A DNA stretch of 64,000 nucleotides from Hyphomicrobiales bacterium (GTDB taxonomy: Bacteria > Pseudomonadota > Alphaproteobacteria > Rhizobiales > Rhizobiaceae), in NCBI GenBank assembly GCA_017305935.1, contig JAFKJU010000017.1, forward strand, positions 62,001 to 126,000. Direction: 5' to 3'. Positions within the stretch are counted from its first letter, which is position 1, and the number at the start of each line of letters is the position of its first letter. The notes beneath the pieces are model-generated. The model was given only the letters and a program-made list of their open reading frames with translations. It did no database searches and had not been told where the DNA came from. Positions 52,127 through 60,627 of this stretch are shown one piece after another. A program made the position numbers and the translations under genes.

Positions 52127-53905
52127 TCAAACCAGTTGCCGACCCTTGGCGTCGATGGCGTTGGCCACGGCCTCGTCGGTCGCCTCGTCGGGAAGGAGCA
52201 TTTCGTTATGCGCCTTGCCCGAGGGGATCATCGGGAAGCAGTTGGCAAGGTTGGCGACGCGGCAGTCGAAGATGACCGGGCGCTTGACCTCGATCATCTC
52301 GGCGATCTTGTCGTCCAGCTCGCGCGGGTTGTCGCAATACATGCCGACCGCGCCATAGGCTTCCGCCAGCTTGACGAAATCGGGCATGGCCTCGGTATAG
52401 GAGTTCGACAGGCGGTTGCCGTGCAGCAACTGCTGCCACTGGCGCACCATGCCCATGTACTGGTTGTTGAGGATGAAGATCTTGACCGGCAGGCCGTACT
52501 GGATCGCCGTCGACATTTCCTGGATGCACATCTGGATCGAGGCATCGCCGGCGATGTCGATGACCAGCGCATCCGGATGCGCCACCTGCACGCCGAGCGC
52601 TGCCGGCAGGCCGTACCCCATGGTGCCGAGGCCACCCGAGGTCAGCCAGTGCAACGGCTGCTCGAAGCCGAAGAACTGCGCCGCCCACATCTGATGCTGG
52701 CCGACTTCCGTGGTGATATAGGTATCGCGTCCCTTGGAATGCTCATACAGCCGCTGGATGGCGTATTGCGGCATGATGACGTCCTGGCTCGGCGTATAGG
52801 CGAAGGAATTGCGCGCCCGCCAGCGGGCGATATCGCTCCACCAGTCCGACAGTTCGGTCTTTGCCGGCTTCTTCGGCAGCGCCCGCCACAGGCGGACCAT
52901 GTCTTCGAGAACGCTGGCCGCATCGCCGGTGATGCCGATGTCGACGCGGACGTTCTTGTTGATCGAGGACGGATCGACGTCGATATGGATCTTCTTCGAA
53001 TTCGGCGAGAAGGCGTTGAGGCGGCCGGTGATGCGGTCGTCGAAACGGGCGCCGACGCAGATCATCACGTCGCAATCATGCATCGCCATGTTGGCTTCGT
53101 AGGAGCCATGCATGCCCAGCATTCCGAGCCAGTTCTTGCCCGAGGCCGGATAGCAGCCGAGCCCCATCAGGGTCGAGGTGATCGGGAAATCGGTGAGCTC
53201 GATGATCTCGCGCAGCAGCTTGGTGGCTTCCGGGCCGGCATTGACGACGCCGCCGCCGGTATAGAAGACCGGACGGCGCGCGCTCGCCATCAGCTCGACG
53301 GCAGCCTGGATCTTCTTCAGATCGCCTTGGATCTTTGGCTGATAGCTTTTCTGCTCGATGTAGTCGGACGGCGGCTCGTAGGTGCCGGTCGCGAACTGGA
53401 CGTCCTTGGGAATGTCGATGACGACGGGACCGGGACGGCCGGTCTGGGCGACGCGGAACGCCTCGTGGATGACGCGCGCCAGCTCGTTGACGTCCTTGAC
53501 CAGCCAGTTGTGCTTGGTGCAGGGCCGGGTGATGCCGACCGTGTCGCATTCCTGGAAGGCATCGGAACCGATGAGGGTCGTGGGAACCTGGCCCGTGATG
53601 CAGACCAGCGGAACCGAATCCATCAGCGCATCCTGCAACGGCGTGACGGCATTGGTGGCGCCGGGACCGGAGGTAACCAGCATGACGCCGACCTTGCCGG
53701 TGGAGCGGGCATAACCTTCGGCCGCATGGCCGGCGCCTTGCTCGTGGCGCACGAGGATATGCTGGATGTCGTCCTGCTGGAAGATTTCGTCATAGATCGG
53801 CAGCACGGCGCCGCCCGGATAACCGAAGATGTGCTCGACTCCGTTGTCCTTCAGCGCCTTGAGAACGATCTCCGCGCCCGTCATCTGGTTTTCTGTGCCC
53901 GTCAT
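52127..53905 (-). CDS. ilvI: Acetolactate synthase large (catalytic) subunit
   Basis: Cytoplasmic, ThDP- and FAD-dependent enzyme making acetolactate and acetohydroxybutyrate, the first shared step of valine, leucine and isoleucine synthesis; 592 aa. ThDP glutamate in HIFGYPGGAVLPIYDEIF and LVRHEQGAGHAAEGYARSTG; C-terminal ThDP motif DIAGDASIQMCIQEMSTAIQ and ILNNQYMGMVRQWQQL. I chose ATG 53905. ATG 53959 and 53995 are in frame but lie in or beside the attenuator. The leader peptide upstream links its expression to branched-chain aminoacyl-tRNA levels. Confidence 0.94.
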   Translation of the reverse strand: MTGTENQMTGAEIVLKALKDNGVEHIFGYPGGAVLPIYDEIFQQDDIQHILVRHEQGAGHAAEGYARSTGKVGVMLVTSGPGATNAVTPLQDALMDSVPLVCITGQVPTTLIGSDAFQECDTVGITRPCTKHNWLVKDVNELARVIHEAFRVAQTGRPGPVVIDIPKDVQFATGTYEPPSDYIEQKSYQPKIQGDLKKIQAAVELMASARRPVFYTGGGVVNAGPEATKLLREIIELTDFPITSTLMGLGCYPASGKNWLGMLGMHGSYEANMAMHDCDVMICVGARFDDRITGRLNAFSPNSKKIHIDVDPSSINKNVRVDIGITGDAASVLEDMVRLWRALPKKPAKTELSDWWSDIARWRARNSFAYTPSQDVIMPQYAIQRLYEHSKGRDTYITTEVGQHQMWAAQFFGFEQPLHWLTSGGLGTMGYGLPAALGVQVAHPDALVIDIAGDASIQMCIQEMSTAIQYGLPVKIFILNNQYMGMVRQWQQLLHGNRLSNSYTEAMPDFVKLAEAYGAVGMYCDNPRELDDKIAEMIEVKRPVIFDCRVANLANCFPMIPSGKAHNEMLLPDEATDEAVANAIDAKGRQLV

Positions 53906-53959
53906 GCTCTGTTCCGTTCGTGTGCTGCTTGTCTCGGGTTCTGGAAGAAAAATGGACAT

Positions 53960-53982
53960 AAAAAAAGGCCCCTGAGGAGCCT
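53960..53982 (-). terminator. Attenuator terminator of the ilvIH leader
   Basis: On the minus strand AGGCTCC and GGGGCCT pair (one G-U) with loop TCA, followed by seven T residues. It ends 55 bases before the ilvI start and after the leader peptide. Confidence 0.85.
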
Positions 53983-54040
53983 GTTTAACGCGCATGGGTG
54001 GCTAACGCCGGGTGGTTACACCACCCTGCCCATGCGCGTT
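53983..54040 (-). promoter_or_regulatory. Alternative hairpin region of the ilvIH leader
   Basis: A perfect 12-bp inverted repeat, AACGCGCATGGG (53987-53998) and CCCATGCGCGTT (54029-54040), encloses a 7-bp hairpin GGGTGGT/ACCACCC (54010-54026). These nested structures can compete with each other and affect formation of the terminator, as in classical attenuators. Confidence 0.75.
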
Positions 54041-54072
54041 CCCACCACAATAAGGATGCCAAAAGTTTTCAT
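54016..54072 (-). CDS. Leader peptide of the ilvIH operon
   Basis: An 18-aa open frame, MKTFGILIVVGTRMGRVV, read on the minus strand from ATG 54072 to TAA 54018-54016. It holds Ile, Leu, Ile, Val, Val in a row and ends Val-Val. It precedes alternative hairpins and a terminator upstream of ilvI. Ribosome stalling on these codons when branched-chain aminoacyl-tRNA is scarce would let transcription continue. The ribosome site before it is weak. This is the classic ilv leader layout. Confidence 0.85.
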   Translation of the reverse strand: MKTFGILIVVGTRMGRVV

Positions 54073-54227
54073 GGGCGCGATTGATAGACAGAAAGTATCG
54101 CCGCGTCAACGAAAATAGAGCAAAAATTACCCTTTTCGCGCCACCGGACAGGGCCATTGGACCGATCCGGCGTTACACCAGTTGTTAATTGCAGAGCCTT
54201 AAGATGAGGGAACCATGATGGTTTTCG

Positions 54228-56351
54228 ATGGGCGGCATGGGAGGCCCGGCCAGGGCATCCGGCAGCCACGGCACGGAGTCGATATTGCTCAACAACGATC
54301 TGCAGTCCGCGGGGAAAGCCGGAGAAGCCGACCGGCGCGACGCGCTGACGCCCGGCAACCGTTTCCTTGGCCGAGTTGTTGCCTGTAACGGCGCCCGCGC
54401 AACCATCGCCGCGATCGCCGAGGACGGCAATACCGATCTCACCGAATTATGGTCCGTCGGCCGCCTGATCTCGATTTCCGTTCCGCCGAACCGCGTCGTG
54501 GCGCTGGCCTATTCGATGGAGACCGGCGCCGATCACTGGATCGAGCGTCAGGACAACCAGTTCCGCATCGAGGTGGAACTGCTCGGCGAGGTCCAGATCT
54601 TCCCCGATGGCCGCGAGCATTTCTCGACCGGCATCTCCCGCTATCCCTATCTCGGCGCCATCGCCCACCGCATCCGTTCCTCCGACCTGATGCGCATCTA
54701 CGATACCGGCAAGACCGATACCTGCGTCGTCGGCAAGCTGACCCAGGACGAAAGCATCGACGCCACCATCCACATTCCCTCGATGCTGTCGAAGCATTTC
54801 GCGGTCGTGGGCTCGACCGGTGTCGGCAAGTCGACGGCGGTATCGCTGCTGCTGCACCGCGCCATCCGCTCCGATCCGCGCCTGCGCGTGCTGATCCTCG
54901 ATCCGCACAACGAGTTCGCTGCCGCCTTTCCCGATCATGCGGTGGTCATCGATACGGAATCGCTCGATCTCCCCTTCTGGCTGATGCGCCTAGACGAATT
55001 CGCCGAGGTTGTCTTCCGCGGCCGCCCGCCGGTCGCCGAGGAGATGGATATGCTGCGCGATATCATCCCCGAGGCCAAGAAGGCGTTTCGCGGCACCGAC
55101 TCGCCGCTGGTGCGCCGGCAGGGCGACAAGAACTCCTACACGGCGGATACGCCGGTGCCCTATCGCATGGCCGATCTCCTCGCCCTGATCGACGAGCGCA
55201 TCGGCAAGCTGGAAGGCCGCAGCGAGAAACCGGCGTTGCGCTCGCTGAAGGTCCGCATCCTCTCGGCGATCAACGACCCACGCTATCATTTCATGTTTTC
55301 CAGCAACACGATCACCGACACGATCCTGGAAACGGTGGCCCATATCTTCCGCATTCCCGGCGACAGCAGGCCGATCTGCACGTTCCAGCTTGCCGGCATT
55401 CCCTCTGAGGTGGTCAATTCGGTGGCCTCCGTGCTCTGCCGCCTCGCCTTCGAACTCGCCATGTGGAGCAACGGCGCCATCCACATGCTGGTCGTCTGCG
55501 AGGAAGCGCACCGCTACGTGCCGGCCGATCCCAATCTCGGCTTCTTCCCGACCCGGCAGGCGATCGCCCGCATCGCCAAGGAAGGCCGCAAATACGGCGC
55601 TTCGCTCGGCATCATCACCCAGCGCCCCGGCGAACTCGACCAGACCATCCTGTCGCAATGCTCGACGCTGTTCGCCATGCGGCTGTCCAACGACCGCGAC
55701 CAGGACATCATCCGCTCGGCCATCCCCAATTCCTCGATCTCGACGACCAATTTCATCTCCTCGATCGGCAATGGCGAAGCCATCGCCTTCGGTGAGGCGA
55801 TTGCCGTGCCGATGCGCATGCGCTTCACCCGCGTCGAACAGGATCGCCTGCCGAAAGCCAGCACCGCCGCCAACAAGGCGGGAGACGAAACGCCTGAGAC
55901 GGTCGATCTGCGCATGGTGGTCAACCGCATGCGCGCCGCCGGCGTGCAGGACACGTCCGGACAGTTCACCCTGTCGGGCGCCGAACGCGAAGCCTTCGAC
56001 ATGGCGACAGAAGACGGTTTCGACGGCTTTTCGCGCACGCCCTCCCATGCGCCGGCGCTGGCCGAATCCGTTCATGAAGCACAAAAACCCTACGATTCCT
56101 CAATGCTGCCGCGCGCCACAGCCGCGGCACCCGCAAGACCCGAGCCGGTACAGCCCCGGCCGGAGCCGCCGGGCCGGGAACCGATATCACGCGAGCCGTT
56201 GCGCAGCAGCGCCTTCGGCGCCGAGCCGCCGCGTTACGTCCCACCGCAGCCACCGGCTCCGCCAAGCGGCCCCGTGCCGCGTCGCGAGCCCGGCTCGTTG
56301 CGTGACAGCATCCTGAAAAAACCGCTGAGCAGCCTTTACCGCAAGGACTGA
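54228..56351 (+). CDS. HerA-like (DUF87) ATPase
   Basis: 707-aa ATPase of the HerA/FtsK superfamily. An N-terminal beta-barrel domain (about 40-185) is followed by a RecA-like core: Walker A AVVGSTGVGKST, RVLILDPHNEFAAAFPDHA, Walker B HMLVVCEEAHRYVP, and GIITQRPGELDQTILSQC. The last 120 residues are a Pro/Arg-rich, likely disordered tail. HerA-type proteins pump DNA with NurA in archaea; bacterial members are less clear, and no nuclease is beside it. The start is uncertain: 54228 is the longest, but TTG 54285 has ACGGAG upstream. Confidence 0.84.
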   Translation: MGGMGGPARASGSHGTESILLNNDLQSAGKAGEADRRDALTPGNRFLGRVVACNGARATIAAIAEDGNTDLTELWSVGRLISISVPPNRVVALAYSMETGADHWIERQDNQFRIEVELLGEVQIFPDGREHFSTGISRYPYLGAIAHRIRSSDLMRIYDTGKTDTCVVGKLTQDESIDATIHIPSMLSKHFAVVGSTGVGKSTAVSLLLHRAIRSDPRLRVLILDPHNEFAAAFPDHAVVIDTESLDLPFWLMRLDEFAEVVFRGRPPVAEEMDMLRDIIPEAKKAFRGTDSPLVRRQGDKNSYTADTPVPYRMADLLALIDERIGKLEGRSEKPALRSLKVRILSAINDPRYHFMFSSNTITDTILETVAHIFRIPGDSRPICTFQLAGIPSEVVNSVASVLCRLAFELAMWSNGAIHMLVVCEEAHRYVPADPNLGFFPTRQAIARIAKEGRKYGASLGIITQRPGELDQTILSQCSTLFAMRLSNDRDQDIIRSAIPNSSISTTNFISSIGNGEAIAFGEAIAVPMRMRFTRVEQDRLPKASTAANKAGDETPETVDLRMVVNRMRAAGVQDTSGQFTLSGAEREAFDMATEDGFDGFSRTPSHAPALAESVHEAQKPYDSSMLPRATAAAPARPEPVQPRPEPPGREPISREPLRSSAFGAEPPRYVPPQPPAPPSGPVPRREPGSLRDSILKKPLSSLYRKD

Positions 56352-56406
56352 ACATCACGGAAGGCGGCGACGGCTTTCGCGCGAAAACACTTCGGCCGGA
56401 CGGTGC

Positions 56407-57309
56407 TTAACCGGCCCCGTCGAGCCGCACCCAGCTTTCGTCCATCTGGTTGCGAAACCAGGTCATCTGCCGCTTGGCATATTGCCGTGTCGCGGCCGCG
56501 CCCTGTTCGCGCACGCGCTCTGCATCCAGCTCTCCTGAAAGCATGGCGACAATCTGCGATACGCCGATGGCCTTCATCACCGGCATCTGCGGCGAAAGTT
56601 CTTGGGCCAGCAGCGCCTGCACTTCCTCCACCGCGCCGGAGTCCAGCATCTGCTCGAAGCGGCGGCCGATGCGGCCATGCAACAGGCTGCGCTCCGGCAA
56701 CACGACATATTTTTCTGCTCTCTCCGGATCGATGACAAGCGGGCCGGTGCGGTTCTGGAAATCGGTGATCGACCGGCCGGTGGCGTCGAGAATTTCCAGC
56801 GCCCGCACGATACGCTGGCCATCCTGCCGATTGAGCTGCGCGGCGGCGGCGCCATCGCGCGCCGCAAGCAGGTCATGCAGCCGCTCCGGCCCTTCCGCGG
56901 CCAGCCGCCCGCGCCAGCCTTCGCGAATGGCCACGTCGACCCCAGGCATTTCCGAGAGCCCGCCGGTCAGCGCCTTGAAATACAACCCGGTGCCGCCAAC
57001 GAAGACCGGCAGTTTTCCTTCAGCTTTGAGACGCGGCAGCAATTCGGTGACGTCGCGCAGCCACGCCCCGGTCGAATAGGCGGCGCCTGCCGGCACATGG
57101 CCATAGAGCAGATGCGGTATCCCTTCCATCTCCGCCTCGGAGGGCCGCGCCGTCAGCACCCGCAGCGTATCGTAGACCTGCATGCTGTCGGCATTGACGA
57201 CCACGCCGTTTCTTTCGCGCGCCAGCTTCAGCGCCAATGCGGACTTGCCGCTGGCGGTCGGGCCGGTTATCAGGATCGCGTCCTGTCGGTTGAGAAGGTT
57301 TTCCATCAT
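56407..57309 (-). CDS. miaA: tRNA dimethylallyltransferase
   Basis: Cytoplasmic enzyme adding a dimethylallyl group to A37 of tRNAs that read U-first codons; 300 aa. P-loop ILITGPTASGKSALALKLAR; DSMQVYDTLRVLTARPS; GLYFKALTGGLSEMP; C-terminal YAKRQMTWFRNQ. Start ATG 57309 (or 57306). The start codons of miaA and the divergent serB overlap in CATCATGGC, so each promoter must lie in the other gene's 5' coding region. Length is normal. Confidence 0.95.
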   Translation of the reverse strand: MMENLLNRQDAILITGPTASGKSALALKLARERNGVVVNADSMQVYDTLRVLTARPSEAEMEGIPHLLYGHVPAGAAYSTGAWLRDVTELLPRLKAEGKLPVFVGGTGLYFKALTGGLSEMPGVDVAIREGWRGRLAAEGPERLHDLLAARDGAAAAQLNRQDGQRIVRALEILDATGRSITDFQNRTGPLVIDPERAEKYVVLPERSLLHGRIGRRFEQMLDSGAVEEVQALLAQELSPQMPVMKAIGVSQIVAMLSGELDAERVREQGAAATRQYAKRQMTWFRNQMDESWVRLDGAG

Positions 57310-58198
57310 GGCGTTCGTTGCCACGCTTATAGCCAATCCGTCAAACCCCATTCTAACCCCGGAGCTTGCGGAAAAAGCGGCGGGCGCGGTCACAGCAAGC
57401 GGCCTCTACTGGCTGGCCGACGGCATCGCCTGCGATATCGTGCTCAAGGACGGTGTAGAGGCACAGGCCGCCGAGATGGCGCTGCGCGACGAAATCGGCA
57501 CGCTTGCCGTCGACGTCGCCGTGCAGAATGCCGAGACCCGCCGCAAGCGCTTCTTGATCGCCGACATGGATTCGACCATGATCGGCCAGGAATGCATCGA
57601 CGAGCTGGCCGCCGAAGTCGGCCTCAAGGACAAGGTCGCGGCGATCACTGCCCGCGCCATGAACGGCGAGATCGCCTTCGAACCGGCCCTGCGTGAACGC
57701 GTCGGCCTCTTGAAGGGTCTGCCCCTCGGCGTCATCGACGAAGTGATCGCCAGGCGCATCACGCTCACCCCTGGCGGCATCGAACTGGTCCGCACGATGA
57801 AATCCAAGGGCTATTACACCGCGCTGGTCTCCGGCGGTTTCACCCTGTTCACCGGTCCGGTCGCTGCAAGGATCGGCTTTGACGAAAACCGCGCCAACAT
57901 CCTCGAAGCTGAAGGCGACGCGCTCGCCGGTACGGTCGCCGAGCCGATCCTCGGCAAGCAGGCCAAGGTCGATGCCCTCAACGACATCGCCACCCGGCTC
58001 GGCATCACGGCGGAAGATGCGATTGCCGTCGGCGACGGCGCCAACGATCTCGGCATGCTGGAAATCGCCGGCACCGGTGTCGCCCTGCACGCCAAGCCGG
58101 TCGTCGCCCAGCAGGCGCAGATCCGCATCGACCACGGCGACCTGACGGCGCTGCTTTACCTACAGGGCTATCGCAAGCACGAATTCGTCGCCGGCTGA
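57308..58198 (+). CDS. serB: Phosphoserine phosphatase
   Basis: Cytoplasmic HAD phosphatase, the last step of serine synthesis; 296 aa. The nucleophile motif is DMDST (Asp86 and Asp88 in LIADMDSTMIGQECIDELA); later motifs are YTALVSGGFTLFTGPVA and AVGDGANDLGMLEIAG. An N-terminal ACT-like region of about 75 residues is present, as in SerB of relatives. ATG 57308 has GAGAAGG upstream within miaA. The GNAT gene starts 7 bases after its stop. Serine feeds the H4folate C1 pool that the corrinoid locus also feeds. Confidence 0.95.
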   Translation: MAFVATLIANPSNPILTPELAEKAAGAVTASGLYWLADGIACDIVLKDGVEAQAAEMALRDEIGTLAVDVAVQNAETRRKRFLIADMDSTMIGQECIDELAAEVGLKDKVAAITARAMNGEIAFEPALRERVGLLKGLPLGVIDEVIARRITLTPGGIELVRTMKSKGYYTALVSGGFTLFTGPVAARIGFDENRANILEAEGDALAGTVAEPILGKQAKVDALNDIATRLGITAEDAIAVGDGANDLGMLEIAGTGVALHAKPVVAQQAQIRIDHGDLTALLYLQGYRKHEFVAG

Positions 58199-58204
58199 GC
58201 GACC

Positions 58205-58786
58205 ATGACGCCCGCCCCGCTCATCGAAACCGCACGTCTTCGACTGCGCGACTGGTCCGAGGGCGATCGCGACCTGTTCCATGAGATCAATGCCGACCGC
58301 AAGGTCATGGAATATTTTCCCTTCCGTCGCACCCGCGCCGAGTCGGACGCCCTGTTCGACCGGCTGCGGACAACAATTCTCGAAGACGGCCTCGGCTTCC
58401 ACGCCGTGGCGCTGAAGAACAATGACGAGGCCATCGGCTTCTGCGGCCTGGCCAAGGCCGGCGTCGAACCGGTCCTGCCCGCCGGCACTGTCGAGATCGG
58501 CTGGCGTCTCGCCACCCGCTTCTGGGGCCACGGCTACATCACCGAAGCCGCCGGCGCCCTGCTCGACCACGGTTTCGCAACGCTGCAACTCCCCGAAATC
58601 GTCTCCTTCGCCGTCGCCGCCAATCGCCGTTCGGTAGCGGTCATGGAGCGCATAGGGCTGCGCCGCGATACGGCGCGCGATTTCGACCATCCGCGCGTTC
58701 CGGACGACCGGCCGGATTTGAAGCGGCATGTGCTCTATGCCATCGGCAGAGACGAATGGAAGAAGCGGCAAAGTCGCCGCTCCTGA
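58205..58786 (+). CDS. GNAT-family N-acetyltransferase (RimJ/RimL-like)
   Basis: Cytoplasmic 193-aa acetyltransferase. ETARLRLRDWSEGDRDLFHE, then acetyl-CoA loop WRLATRFWGHGYITEAAGAL and the end FAVAANRRSVAVMERIGLRR. It probably acetylates a protein N-terminus or small molecule; the acceptor is unknown. It follows serB by 6 bases, so they are likely co-transcribed, and it ends 10 bases before the convergent degP stop. Confidence 0.88.
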   Translation: MTPAPLIETARLRLRDWSEGDRDLFHEINADRKVMEYFPFRRTRAESDALFDRLRTTILEDGLGFHAVALKNNDEAIGFCGLAKAGVEPVLPAGTVEIGWRLATRFWGHGYITEAAGALLDHGFATLQLPEIVSFAVAANRRSVAVMERIGLRRDTARDFDHPRVPDDRPDLKRHVLYAIGRDEWKKRQSRRS

Positions 58787-58796
58787 ACCAGTAACC

Positions 58797-60353
58797 TCAT
58801 TCCATCGGCAGCGCTACGAACCGCAGATCGCCATTGGCACTGGCAATCATCAGGTTGATGTTCCGCCGCCCCTCGGTCTTCAGTTCCTTGACCTTGTCGG
58901 CGACAGCGCTCGGCGAGGTCATGAAGGTCTGGGCCGCCTCGACGATGACTTCGCCCTTCTTCAGCCCTTTCTCCGCCGCGACCGAGCCGGCCGCAACATC
59001 GGTGATCAGGATGCCCTCGACCGATTCGGCGATGCCGAAATTCTTGCGATCGTCGGACGAGATCGCGCCGAGCGTCATGCCGAGCACGCTGGCCGGCGTC
59101 TGGTCCTCTTCGCCCGGCGTCGCCTGCTCCTCCTCGTCGTCGCCGTCGTCGGGGGTGGCATCCTCATTGCCTTCGGGGGCAATGATATCGGGATCGCTGC
59201 CGGATTTGGCGTTCGCATCGGCCGTGTCGTCCAGCCGGCCGAGCGTCACCTGCAATGTCTGCTCCTTGCCGTCGCGCATGACGACGACCTCGACAGCCTT
59301 GCCAACGGGGCTTTCGGCGACGACGCGCAGCAGGTCACGCATTTCTCCGACGTCCTTGCCGTCGAATTTCAGGATGACGTCACCGGTCTTGATCGGCCCG
59401 TTTTCCACCGGCCCGCCCTTGACGATGCCGGCGACGAGCGCGCCCCGTGCCCGATCGAGGCCAAGGCTTCCGACCAGATCGTCGGTGACCGGCTGGATGC
59501 GCACGCCGAGCCAGCCGCGCCGTGTCTCGCCGAATTCGATGAGCTGTTTGACGACGTTCTCGGCCAGTTCCGTCGGCACGGCGAAGCCGATGCCGATCGA
59601 ACCGCCGGAGGGCGAAATGATCGCGGTGTTGATGCCGATCACCTCGCCTTTCATGTTGAACAGCGGACCGCCGGAATTGCCTTTGTTGATCGCCGCATCC
59701 GTCTGGATGAAGTTGTCATAGGGGCCGGCATTGATGTTGCGCCCGCGCGCCGAAATGATGCCGACCGTCACCGAGCCGCCGAGGCCGAAGGGATTGCCGA
59801 TCGCCATCACCCAGTCGCCGATGCGCATGACGCGGGAATCGCCGAATTTCACCGCCTTCAACGGCGCCTTCGGCTCGACCTTCAGCACGGACAGGTCGGT
59901 CTTGGTATCGGTGCCGACCAGCCGCGCCTTCAGCTTCGAGCCGCTCGGGAACACCACCTCGATATCGTCGGCGCCCTCGATGACGTGGTTGTTGGTGACG
60001 ATGAAGCCGGAAGGATCGATGACGAAACCGGAGCCCAGCGAATTGACCCGGTGCGCGCCGCCGTCGCCCTTCTCGCCCTTGAAGAAATCGTCGAAGAATT
60101 CCTGGAAGGGCGAGCCCTGCGGGATACGCGGCGCGGGTCCTTCGTCGCCCTTGTCCTTGACGTTTTGCGAGGTGGCGATGTTGACGACCGAACCGAGCAG
60201 CTGATCGGCAAGATCGGCGACCGAGGCCGGGCCATTGGGCGGCGGCAGGGCTTGCGCGCGCAAAGGCGCGCTGCCCAGCGATACGGCCAGAAGCGTGGCG
60301 GCCGAAAGCAGGGCCATGGTGCGTTTCAGGGGTATCGATGCGGTCAGCGCCAT
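58797..60353 (-). CDS. degP: Do-family periplasmic serine protease
   Basis: 518-aa periplasmic protease of the HtrA/DegP family. Signal peptide region TMALLSAATLLAVSLGSAPLRA; catalytic triad His123 (TNNHVIEGAD), Asp153 (DLSVLKV) and Ser227 (KGNSGGPLF); two PDZ domains (GWLGVRIQPV; and from ASVLGMTLGA). An acidic linker, DDGDDEEEQATPGEEDQ, separates them. ATG 60353 has GAGGAAG upstream; 60386 lacks one. It degrades misfolded envelope proteins. The hflKC operon upstream also controls membrane protein quality. Confidence 0.93.
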   Translation of the reverse strand: MALTASIPLKRTMALLSAATLLAVSLGSAPLRAQALPPPNGPASVADLADQLLGSVVNIATSQNVKDKGDEGPAPRIPQGSPFQEFFDDFFKGEKGDGGAHRVNSLGSGFVIDPSGFIVTNNHVIEGADDIEVVFPSGSKLKARLVGTDTKTDLSVLKVEPKAPLKAVKFGDSRVMRIGDWVMAIGNPFGLGGSVTVGIISARGRNINAGPYDNFIQTDAAINKGNSGGPLFNMKGEVIGINTAIISPSGGSIGIGFAVPTELAENVVKQLIEFGETRRGWLGVRIQPVTDDLVGSLGLDRARGALVAGIVKGGPVENGPIKTGDVILKFDGKDVGEMRDLLRVVAESPVGKAVEVVVMRDGKEQTLQVTLGRLDDTADANAKSGSDPDIIAPEGNEDATPDDGDDEEEQATPGEEDQTPASVLGMTLGAISSDDRKNFGIAESVEGILITDVAAGSVAAEKGLKKGEVIVEAAQTFMTSPSAVADKVKELKTEGRRNINLMIASANGDLRFVALPME

Positions 60354-60468
60354 CAGGCTTCCTCGAATAGTGTCTGTCTTCAGCATCGCGACAAGGCGCG
60401 GCAAAGCGTTAAGATTCCTGCCTGAAACGGCATTGTGCGGCCGGCCGGCATGATTTGCGCACACCATA

Positions 60469-60515
60469 GTGCAATTCTGGGAAAAGTGCGTAGCGGTTTC
60501 CAGCGCCGGCATACA
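60469..60515. repeat. Degenerate RIME-like repeat
   Basis: GCAATTCTGGGAAAAGTGCG, then TAGCGGTTTCCAGC, a diverged form of the first RIME palindrome, upstream of degP. Confidence 0.45.
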
Positions 60516-60587
60516 AAACACCGTGTCCCGCCGGAAATCATCCCCGGTTAAATGGCGTTTTCGGGGCGGCGCGATCCGTTACGAAAA

Positions 60588-60611
60588 AGGGGAGCCGAAA
60601 CCGGCTCCCCT
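60588..60611. terminator. Terminator downstream of hflC
   Basis: Stem AGGGGAGCC/GGCTCCCCT with a 6-nt loop; on the minus strand it is followed by TTTTT. It separates hflKC from degP. Confidence 0.85.
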
Positions 60612-60627
60612 GAAGATATGTCTTCGC

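Noticed and set aside
52136-54118. 660-aa open frame antisense to ilvI
   Set aside because: It is antisense to an unmistakable acetolactate synthase and has composition typical of shadow frames.
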